DNA of 6,763 bases from contig RKCM01000144.1 of assembly GCA_014858325.1 (NCBI GenBank), forward strand, positions 1 through 6,763, in the 5' to 3' direction. This DNA comes from Oscillospiraceae bacterium. Its GTDB lineage: Bacteria; Bacillota; Clostridia; Oscillospirales; Ruminococcaceae. The translations under genes were made by a program, and so were the position numbers. The notes below the pieces were generated by a model, which was not told where the DNA came from, did no database searches, and saw nothing but the letters and a program-made list of their open reading frames with translations. Below, piece by piece: positions 1-5,939 of this stretch. Positions within the stretch are counted from its first letter, which is position 1; each line of letters begins with the position of its first letter.

Positions 1-2139
1 CGCCGCCACTACAGCGCGGACAACTGCTGCATCACCCTGTACGGCAACCTGAATATGGGCGATGCGCTGGAGTTTCTGGACAAAGAATACCTCTCCAAGA
101 TGCCCAAGGGCACCAGCCGCCCCCGCCTGACAGTGCAGGACCCGCAGAAGGGCGTGCGGGTGAAGCTGCCCTACTACACCGAAAAGCCGGAGCCCCATGA
201 GGTGCAGTGTGCGCTGGCCTGGTACACCGGGGACTTTGCAGACCGGGAGCGGCAGCTGGGCGTGGAAATTCTGCTGGACGCCCTGCTGGGCACCAACCAA
301 TCGCCCCTGAAGGCGGCGCTGCTGGCGGAAAAGCTGGGCGCGGACATCGACCTTGGCTTTGACGACAGCACTTTGCAGCCCACGCTGGAGCTGGTGCTGC
401 GGGGCGCCACCGAGGAGAGCGCGGAGAAGTTTGCCGCCGCCGTCCACAGGGCGGTGAAGAAGCTGGCGGAAGAGGGCATCCCGAAGGAGCTGCTGCTGGC
501 CAGCCTGAACGCCATGGAGTTTGCCTCGCTGGAGCGGCCCGGCTCCATCCCGGACGGCGTGCTGGACGCCATCCACGCTTCCACGGGCTGGCTGCACACC
601 GGAGACCCGGCACTGCTGCTCCACACCGACAAGCTGTTTGCTTCCCTGCGGGAAAAGCTCTCCGCCGACTGGTTCGATCGGCTGCTGGCGGAGCTGTTCG
701 GAGCCGAGCCGGTAGAGGTGGTGCAGGTGCCGACCCTGCCCAAGAAGGAGGAAGAGGAGGCTGCCCCCGCCCGCACCGACGGCAAGCTGGTGGTGGCCCA
801 CCCGCTGACCGTGGCCGACCTGGGCAGCGGGGCCAAGAGCGCCGCCGGCGAGGAAGAAATGCTGGCCGGGGCGACCCTGCTGACCCACCCCTCGGCGGGC
901 AGCACCTATCTGAATTTTTACTACGACCTGGGCGAGTGCACCCCGGAAGAGGTGCAGTATCTCGACCTGCTGACGGATATTCTGGACGAGCTGGATACCC
1001 CGGAGCACACGGCCCGGGAGCTGCAGACCCAGCGCGCCACCTGGCTGGGCAACAGCACGGCAGCGCTGAGCTTCTGGACCGGGCGGCAGGCGGGCAGCCC
1101 CTGCCACGCCAAGCTGAGTTTGAGCCTGAGCCTGCTGGAGCGAAATCTGGACAAGGCCATTGCGCTGGGCGGTGAGTACCTCTACAAGACCTGCCTGACC
1201 GGCCCCAAGGCCGAGGAGGCTTTTGCCCGGGTGCTGAGCCAGCAGAAGCTGAACATGGAGCAGCAGTTCATCCAGCAGGGCAACAGCTACGCGGCCATCC
1301 GGGCCGGGGCCCACTTTACGGTGGAGAACGCGCTGGCCGAGCGGGTGAGCGGCGTGACGGCTTACCATTTCCTGTGCGGGCTGCTGGAACAGGGCGACTG
1401 GGCCGCCATGGGCCAAAAGCTGGAGGCAGTGCGGGAAAAGGTGCTGGACCATGCAGCCCTGACCGTGAGCCTGCACGGCAGCGAGGAAGCGGCGGACAAA
1501 CTGCGTGCCCTGCTGCCCGGCAGCGCCTTTGCTGCCCAGGGCCGCACCGCCGCCAAGCCCTACACCGAGGTGCTGACCGCCCCGGTGAACGAGGCTTTCA
1601 TCATTGAGGGCGGGGTGAACTACGACCTGCTGGTGTGGCCCATGGCGCGGCAGGCAGACCGCAAGGTGCTGGCCCGGGTGATGAGCTACGAATACCTGTG
1701 GCACCACATCCGGGAAGTGGGCGGCGCTTACGGCACCGGGATGCTGACCGCCGACGGCGTGGAATACCTGTACACCTACCGGGACCCCCACCTGACCGAA
1801 AGCTACGACACCTTTGCAAAGGGCCCGGCGGAGCTGGCGGCCCGGGAGTACACCGAGAAAGACCTGAACGAGTTCATCGTGGGGACGGTGGCCAAGCTGG
1901 ACACCCCCCGCAAGCCCCGGGCCGAGGCCAAGGAGCTGGACCGCCGGTATTTCTGCGGCATCACGGCGGAGATGATGGCGGCGGACCGCAAGGCCCTGTG
2001 CGCCGTGGACGCCGACACCCTGAAAGCCCAGGCGGCCGACCTGCCCGCCCGGATGGCGCAGGGTGTGCAGGTGGTCTTTGGCAGCAAGGAGGCCGTGGAG
2101 GCCGCCAAAGAACGGTTTGACCGGGTGGAGACTCTGTAA
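1..2139 (+). CDS. M16C metallopeptidase (PreP/insulinase-like), 5'-truncated by window edge
   Basis: This reads in frame from the first base to a TAA at 2137-2139, giving 712 residues. The family (presequence protease, M16C) degrades short unfolded peptides in a closed zinc-dependent chamber; bacterial members are about 950-1000 residues, so about 250 residues, including the HxxEH zinc site, should lie upstream. Residues about 1-30 (LYGNLNMGDALEFLDKEYLS) resemble the end of the first M16 domain of PreP. Residues about 299-360 (STYLNFYYDLGECTPEEVQY) match the third domain. Residues 571-580 (REVGGAYGTG) followed by YRDPHLTESYDTF are the conserved C-terminal block; R571 and Y577 fit the Arg-Tyr pair that helps bind substrate in M16 enzymes. 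No signal peptide can be judged. A strong terminator follows at 2211-2253, so the gene ends its own transcript. It looks like a host chromosomal gene unrelated to the phage genes downstream. Family assignment is confident; the exact substrate is unknown. Confidence 0.93.
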   Translation, partial: RRHYSADNCCITLYGNLNMGDALEFLDKEYLSKMPKGTSRPRLTVQDPQKGVRVKLPYYTEKPEPHEVQCALAWYTGDFADRERQLGVEILLDALLGTNQSPLKAALLAEKLGADIDLGFDDSTLQPTLELVLRGATEESAEKFAAAVHRAVKKLAEEGIPKELLLASLNAMEFASLERPGSIPDGVLDAIHASTGWLHTGDPALLLHTDKLFASLREKLSADWFDRLLAELFGAEPVEVVQVPTLPKKEEEEAAPARTDGKLVVAHPLTVADLGSGAKSAAGEEEMLAGATLLTHPSAGSTYLNFYYDLGECTPEEVQYLDLLTDILDELDTPEHTARELQTQRATWLGNSTAALSFWTGRQAGSPCHAKLSLSLSLLERNLDKAIALGGEYLYKTCLTGPKAEEAFARVLSQQKLNMEQQFIQQGNSYAAIRAGAHFTVENALAERVSGVTAYHFLCGLLEQGDWAAMGQKLEAVREKVLDHAALTVSLHGSEEAADKLRALLPGSAFAAQGRTAAKPYTEVLTAPVNEAFIIEGGVNYDLLVWPMARQADRKVLARVMSYEYLWHHIREVGGAYGTGMLTADGVEYLYTYRDPHLTESYDTFAKGPAELAAREYTEKDLNEFIVGTVAKLDTPRKPRAEAKELDRRYFCGITAEMMAADRKALCAVDADTLKAQAADLPARMAQGVQVVFGSKEAVEAAKERFDRVETL

Positions 2140-2154
2140 AAAGGCTTTGCAATC

Positions 2155-2287
2155 ATACAAAGAGGAATGCGCTTTTTTCGGCGCAGAAATCGAGCGAAAA
2201 CGAACGACGCGATCCCCCTGTTTGTGGAAAAGAACACAGACAGGGGGATTTTTGCGGCTATAAATTATACAAATAGGAACTTTGTAT
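2155..2287. repeat. Short direct repeat flanking the terminator, second copy in a palindrome
   Basis: ATACAAAGAGGAA at 2155-2167 and ATACAAATAGGAA at 2267-2279 match at 12 of 13 positions, 112 bp apart, one on each side of the terminator. The second copy also forms a perfect 7-bp inverted repeat, ATACAAA (2267-2273) and TTTGTAT (2281-2287), with a 7-base spacer. The first copy sits in a weaker palindrome, CTTTG (2145-2149) and CAAAG (2158-2162). They could be operator half-sites, remnants of an insertion, or chance in AT-rich spacer DNA; nothing in the window decides this. Confidence 0.4.
2211..2253 (+). terminator. Rho-independent terminator of the M16C peptidase gene
   Basis: The arms 2212-2226 (ATCCCCCTGTTTGTG) and 2235-2249 (CACAGACAGGGGGAT) form a 15-bp stem with one G-T wobble around an 8-base loop (GAAAAGAA). 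The stem runs straight into TTTTT at 2249-2253. The T-run is only on the + side, so it works for transcripts coming from the peptidase gene. It lies about 70 bp after that gene's stop and separates the gene from the phage operon, which therefore needs its own promoter or one reading through. Confidence 0.9.
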
Positions 2288-2303
2288 TGAAATAATGCTA
2301 AAA
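2258..2303. promoter_or_regulatory. AT-rich patch, possible promoter region for the phage operon
   Basis: This is the most AT-rich stretch in the window. On the + strand AATAAT (2291-2296) is a 5/6 match to a -10 box, but the hexamer 17 bp upstream (TACAAA, 2268-2273) matches the -35 consensus at only 3 of 6 positions. On the - strand there is a perfect TATAAT (2264-2269) with a poor -35 (TTTCAA). The palindrome 2267-2287 overlaps both, as an operator might. A + start here would give a leader of roughly 80 bases before the first phage gene. A promoter is plausible because of the terminator just upstream, but the boxes are weak. The rest of 2140-2385 shows no gene. Confidence 0.3.
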
Positions 2304-2370
2304 GTTGCGGAAAAGGCCGGGGTGTCGGGGGAGAAAAAACCATGGTATCCTTTTGCCAAGCCCAGAAGGA

Positions 2371-2377
2371 AAGGAGG
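2371..2377 (+). promoter_or_regulatory. Ribosome binding site that fixes the small-terminase start
   Basis: AAGGAGG lies 8 bases before the ATG at 2386. It selects this ATG over the TTG at 2305, which would extend the same frame by 27 residues of non-conserved, basic sequence without a comparable site. Confidence 0.85.
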
Positions 2378-2385
2378 CAAGGCCC

Positions 2386-2685
2386 ATGGGGCAGACCAAG
2401 GCACAGCGGGAGGCGGCGGGGCTCGCCAGCTTACACCGGGCGACCGACACCCTGAGCACCCTGCTGGCACAGGAGGTGAAAGAACTGAACGCCCGGCAGA
2501 AGGCGGCCAAGAAAAACGGCAGCCCGGACGCGGGGCTGATGAAGGGACTGAAGGAGGCCACAGCCGTGCTGAAAGATCTGGCGGCGGTGGCGAAGAGCCT
2601 GAACGACCAGGGGACCGAGACGGAAGGAGCCCAGACCGGCGTGGTGCTGATGCCCGTCATCCGGGGAAAGGAGGAAACGCAATGA
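2386..2685 (+). CDS. Putative phage terminase small subunit
   Basis: The protein is 99 residues, mostly helical in composition, rich in Ala, Lys and Glu, with an N-terminus MGQTKAQREAAGLASL and a short hydrophobic strand-like tail (GVVLMPVIRG, residues about 84-93) before the end. Small terminase subunits bind the phage packaging site as a ring and hand the DNA to the large subunit; they are typically 100-200 residues and poorly conserved. The assignment rests mainly on position: the gene directly precedes the large subunit, and its stop overlaps that start in ATGA (2682-2685), which indicates coupled translation. I could not defend a helix-turn-helix in the N-terminus by eye. It is at the short end for the family, so it could instead be an unrelated small helical protein that travels with the terminase. 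It is the first gene of the phage operon. Confidence 0.6.
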   Translation: MGQTKAQREAAGLASLHRATDTLSTLLAQEVKELNARQKAAKKNGSPDAGLMKGLKEATAVLKDLAAVAKSLNDQGTETEGAQTGVVLMPVIRGKEETQ

Positions 2686-4121
2686 GCGGGAAAGCAGCGG
2701 TGATCTGGAGGCCCCAGCCCAGACAGCTGGAATTTATGAGCCGCCCGGAGCCGGAGGCACTGTACGGCGGGGCGGCCGGAGGCGGCAAGAGCGATGCGCT
2801 GGTGATCGAGGCGCTGCGGCAGGTGGAGATCCCCCATTACCGGGGACTCATCCTCCGCAAGACCTACCCCCAGCTCTCCGACCTGGTGGACAAGAGCCAG
2901 CGGTACTACCGCCGGGCCTACCCCGGAGCCCAGTACAACGCCACCAGCCATGTGTGGGTGTTCCCCAGCGGGGCGAAGATCTACTTTGGCTCCATGCAGT
3001 TTACCAAGGACCGCACCAACTACCAGGGCAAGGCCTTCGATTTCATCGGGTTTGACGAGCTGACCCATTTTGAGTGGGAAGAGTACAGCTACATGATGAG
3101 CCGCAACCGCCCCACAGGCCCCGGCACCCGGGTGTACCTGCGGGCCACCACCAACCCCGGCGGGGTGGGACACGGCTGGGTGAAGGCGCGGTTCATCACC
3201 CCGGCGCCGCCCGGCACGCCGATCGTGGAGCAGTTCCCGGTGAAGCTGCCGGACGGCACCCAAAAAGTGCTGGAGCGGGCCCGGGTGTTCATCCCCTCCA
3301 GCGTGTTTGACAACCCGGCCCTGCTGGGCAACGACCCGGGGTATCTGGCCGCGCTGGCCAGCTTGCCCGAGGCGGAAAAGCAGGCCCTGCTGTACGGCAG
3401 CTGGGACAGTTTTTCGGGGCAGGTGTTCACCGAATGGCGGAACGACCCGGACCACTACGAAGACCAGCGGTGGACCCACGTGATCAAGCCTTTCCGCATC
3501 CCGGGGCACTGGAAGATCTGGCGGGGATACGATTTCGGCTTCTCGAAGCCCTTCTCCGTAGGGTGGTACGCGGCGGACGAAGAAGGACGGCTGTACCGCA
3601 TCAAGGAGCTGTACGGCTGCACGGGGCGGCCCAACGAGGGGCTGAAAATCGACCCGGTGGAGCAGGCACGGCGCATCCGGGAGGCAGAGCAGAACGACCC
3701 GCTGCTGAAAGGGCGGGTGATTTTGGGAGTGGCGGACCCGGCCATCTTTGACGAGAGCCGGGGCGAGAGCATCGCGGCCATGATGGAGCGGGGACCGCAT
3801 TTTTTGCACTGGACGCCGGGCGACCACACGCGGCTTGCGGGGAAGATGCAGTTCCACTACCGGCTGGCCTTTGACGGGGAGGGACGGCCCATGTTTCAGG
3901 TTTTCAACACCTGCAGGCATTTCATCCGCACCATCCCCAATCTGGTGTACGACGAGAGCAATGTGGAGGACATCGACACAAGGCAGGAGGACCACATCTA
4001 CGACGAGTGCCGCTATGTGCTGATGCGCAGCCCCCTCTCGCCGCCCCAGCGGGCCGAGCTGCCGCCCCGGGGAGACGACCCGCTGGACCAGAGAAAGCGG
4101 GCGAGGGTCTATCGAGTTTAA
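2682..4121 (+). CDS. Phage terminase large subunit (ATPase-nuclease)
   Basis: The protein is 479 residues, normal for the family. It is the motor that pumps phage DNA into the procapsid through the portal and cuts it into genome units. The ATPase half has a Walker A motif GGAAGGGKS (residues 29-37), a Walker B FDFIGFDE with D125 and E126 as the metal-binding and catalytic acids, and the coupling motif ATTNPGG (155-161). The nuclease half has an RNase H-like set of acids: D284 in RGYDFGFS, D352 in GVADPA, and D437 or D441 in DHIYDE. The ATG at 2682 is chosen because it follows AAAGGAGG (2667-2674) with 7-base spacing and overlaps the preceding stop; the frame is open a further 129 codons upstream, but that part is the out-of-frame reading of the small subunit. 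All key residues are present, so the enzyme looks functional. A double-hairpin repeat begins one base after its stop codon. Confidence 0.95.
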   Translation: MSGKAAVIWRPQPRQLEFMSRPEPEALYGGAAGGGKSDALVIEALRQVEIPHYRGLILRKTYPQLSDLVDKSQRYYRRAYPGAQYNATSHVWVFPSGAKIYFGSMQFTKDRTNYQGKAFDFIGFDELTHFEWEEYSYMMSRNRPTGPGTRVYLRATTNPGGVGHGWVKARFITPAPPGTPIVEQFPVKLPDGTQKVLERARVFIPSSVFDNPALLGNDPGYLAALASLPEAEKQALLYGSWDSFSGQVFTEWRNDPDHYEDQRWTHVIKPFRIPGHWKIWRGYDFGFSKPFSVGWYAADEEGRLYRIKELYGCTGRPNEGLKIDPVEQARRIREAEQNDPLLKGRVILGVADPAIFDESRGESIAAMMERGPHFLHWTPGDHTRLAGKMQFHYRLAFDGEGRPMFQVFNTCRHFIRTIPNLVYDESNVEDIDTRQEDHIYDECRYVLMRSPLSPPQRAELPPRGDDPLDQRKRARVYRV

Positions 4122-4177
4122 CCCTCTCAGGCGCTTCGCGCCAGCTCCCCCGAAGGGGGAGCCCTTGGCAAAGAGGG
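4122..4177. repeat. Double-hairpin intergenic repeat between terminase and portal genes
   Basis: Three nested complementary pairs fill the spacer. The outer pair is CCCTCT (4122-4127) with AGAGGG (4172-4177). Inside it are GGCGC-TTC-GCGCC (4130-4142) and GCTCCCCC-GAA-GGGGGAGC (4144-4162), a perfect 8-bp stem. The whole can fold as a three-way junction in DNA or RNA. From memory, very similar elements (CCCTCTCAG..., then a variable hairpin, then GCTCCCC...GGGGAGC, then CTTGGCA) are scattered between genes in Faecalibacterium and relatives, with the first hairpin varying in sequence. No T-run follows, so it is not a typical terminator. It starts directly after the terminase TAA and ends 20 bases before the portal ribosome binding site. 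Confidence 0.85.
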
Positions 4178-4197
4178 CAAGTTTGTGGGAATTTACG

Positions 4198-4204
4198 AAA
4201 GGAG
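4198..4204 (+). promoter_or_regulatory. Ribosome binding site deciding the portal start
   Basis: AAAGGAG lies 4 bases before the ATG at 4209, slightly close but the only good site. It rules out the GTG at 4185, which would add 8 residues, overlap this site and have no site of its own. Confidence 0.75.
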
Positions 4205-4208
4205 CATT

Positions 4209-5939
4209 ATGAACGAATCAGACGATAAGATGCCCATTGGCGCGGAGGAGGTGGCCGAGGCAGCGCAGACCTTGCAGCGCTACAAGGCGGGCAAGGCGGC
4301 GCTGGACCAGAGGCTCATCGACAACGAGCTGTGGTTCCGCATGGGACACTGGAAAAACTACCGCAACCCCATGATGGAGGGCAAACCCCAGCCCGCCAGC
4401 GGGTGGCTGTTCAACTCCATCGCCAACAAGCACGCCGACGCCATGGACAACTACCCGGCCCCCAACGTGCTGCCCCGGGCGGCGGACGACGAGGCCACGG
4501 CCCGGGCGCTCTCCAGCGTTTTGCCCGTGGTGCTGGAGCAGGCCGACTACGAGCAGGTGTACAGCGACAGCTGGTGGCGCAAGCTCAAGCAGGGCACCGG
4601 GGTGAAGGGCGTGTTCTGGGACCCGGAACAGCGGGGCGGCGTGGGCGAGATCAGCATCCGGCCCATGAACCTGCTGATGCTGTACTGGGAGCCGGGAGTG
4701 GCGGACATTCAGGCATCGCCCCACTTTTTCTCGCTGAGTCTGGAGGACACCAAGCAGCTGGAGGCCCGCTGGCCCCAGCTGGCGGGGCACACGGCCAATG
4801 TGACGGACGTGCCCCAGTACCTCCACGACGGCGGGCTGGATGTGAGCACCAAGAGCGTGGTGGTGGACTGGTATTACAAAAAGCCGGGCCCCGACGGGAA
4901 ACTGCGGCTGCACTACTGCAAATACTGCAACGGCGTTGTCCTCTATGCCAGCGAGAACGACCCGGCGCTTGCTCAGCGGGGCTTTTACGACCACGGCAAG
5001 TATCCCTTTGTGTTCGACCCGCTGTTTGTGGAGGAGGACAGCCCGGCGGGCTTTGGGTACATCGATGTGATGAAGGAGTGCCAGACCGCCATCGACCGCA
5101 TGAACCACGCCATGGACGAAAACGTGCTGCTGGCGGCAAAGCAGCGGTACCTGCTGAGCGACACGGCAGGGGTGAACGAGGAGGAACTGGCCGACCTTGG
5201 CCGGGACATCGTGCACGTGGCGGGGCGGCTGGGAGAGGACAGCTTCCGGCCATTGCAGACGGCGGGGCTGCAGGGCAACAGCCTGAGCTACCGCAACAGC
5301 CGCATCGAGGAGCTGAAGGAGATCAGCGGCAACCGGGATATGACCCAGGGCGGCACGGCGGGCGGCGTGACGGCGGCTTCGGCCATTGCGGCTTTGCAGG
5401 AGGCGGGCTCCAAGCTCAGCCGTGATATGCTGAAAAGCGCCTACCGGGCCTTTGCCAAGGAGTGTTACCTCATCATCGACCTGATGCGGCAGTTCTACGA
5501 CGAGGAGCGGATCTTCCGCATCGCGGGGCCTACCGGGGGCAGCGAGTTCGTAGCGTTTTCGGGACAGGCGCTGCGGGCGCAGCCGGGCCGGACGCTGGCG
5601 GGCGTGGAGCTGGGCAGCCGGGAACCCATCTTTGACATCGTGGTGAGCGCGGAGAAAAAGAGCACCTTCAGCCGTCTTTCCCAGAACGAGACGGCCAAGG
5701 AGTGCTACCGGCTGGGCTTCTTTGCGCCCCAGAACGCGGACGCGGCGTTGGCGGCGCTGGACATGATGGATTTTGAGGGCATTGAAAAGGTGCGCCAGCG
5801 GGTGCGGCAGAACGGCACGCTGGCCCGGCAGCTGGCGGAGACTCAGACCCGGCTGGCCCAGCAGACCCAAGGACAGAAGCTGAGCGGGCCGGAGGAAAAT
5901 TTGAGCACAAGAGCGATGGCGAGAGGAGTGATGAGATGA
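4209..5939 (+). CDS. Phage portal protein (P22-like type)
   Basis: The protein is 576 residues. Portal proteins form the twelve-subunit ring at one capsid vertex through which the terminase pumps DNA and to which the neck attaches. The N-terminal part has a conserved-looking DNELWFRMGHWKNYRNP block (from residue 38) and GWLFNSIANKHADAMDNYPAP, the opening typical of this portal type, followed by a segment with VFWDPE and a CxxC pair (C237, C240). The region GYIDVMKECQTAIDRMNHAMDEN and the Gly/Ala-rich block GGTAGGVTAASAIAALQEAG (residues about 381-400) resemble the stem and crown-side helices of P22-like portals. The C-terminus is a Gln-rich helix. It lies between the terminase large subunit and a protease-scaffold gene, the usual order in tailed phages. 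Its stop overlaps the next start in ATGA (5936-5939). Portal identity is confident; the exact portal subfamily is from pattern recall. Confidence 0.87.
   Translation: MNESDDKMPIGAEEVAEAAQTLQRYKAGKAALDQRLIDNELWFRMGHWKNYRNPMMEGKPQPASGWLFNSIANKHADAMDNYPAPNVLPRAADDEATARALSSVLPVVLEQADYEQVYSDSWWRKLKQGTGVKGVFWDPEQRGGVGEISIRPMNLLMLYWEPGVADIQASPHFFSLSLEDTKQLEARWPQLAGHTANVTDVPQYLHDGGLDVSTKSVVVDWYYKKPGPDGKLRLHYCKYCNGVVLYASENDPALAQRGFYDHGKYPFVFDPLFVEEDSPAGFGYIDVMKECQTAIDRMNHAMDENVLLAAKQRYLLSDTAGVNEEELADLGRDIVHVAGRLGEDSFRPLQTAGLQGNSLSYRNSRIEELKEISGNRDMTQGGTAGGVTAASAIAALQEAGSKLSRDMLKSAYRAFAKECYLIIDLMRQFYDEERIFRIAGPTGGSEFVAFSGQALRAQPGRTLAGVELGSREPIFDIVVSAEKKSTFSRLSQNETAKECYRLGFFAPQNADAALAALDMMDFEGIEKVRQRVRQNGTLARQLAETQTRLAQQTQGQKLSGPEENLSTRAMARGVMR

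Noticed and set aside
2168..2185. Small hairpin TGCGC-N8-GCGCA as a second terminator
   Set aside because: The stem is only 5 bp and the T-run lies in the loop, not after the stem; the much stronger terminator at 2211-2253 explains the end of the transcript.
2295..2681. A 129-codon upstream extension of the terminase large subunit
   Set aside because: It is the out-of-frame reading through the small-subunit gene; the ATG at 2682 has AAAGGAGG at good spacing and the Walker A motif follows at the usual distance.
2298..3995. A 565-codon open frame on the minus strand opposite the terminase genes
   Set aside because: It mirrors the codon structure of the terminase large subunit, whose ATPase and nuclease motifs are intact on the + strand; no ribosome binding site or conserved motif supports the minus reading.
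4007..4228. A small + strand frame running through the double-hairpin repeat
   Set aside because: It overlaps the end of the terminase gene out of frame, crosses the repeat and has no ribosome binding site.
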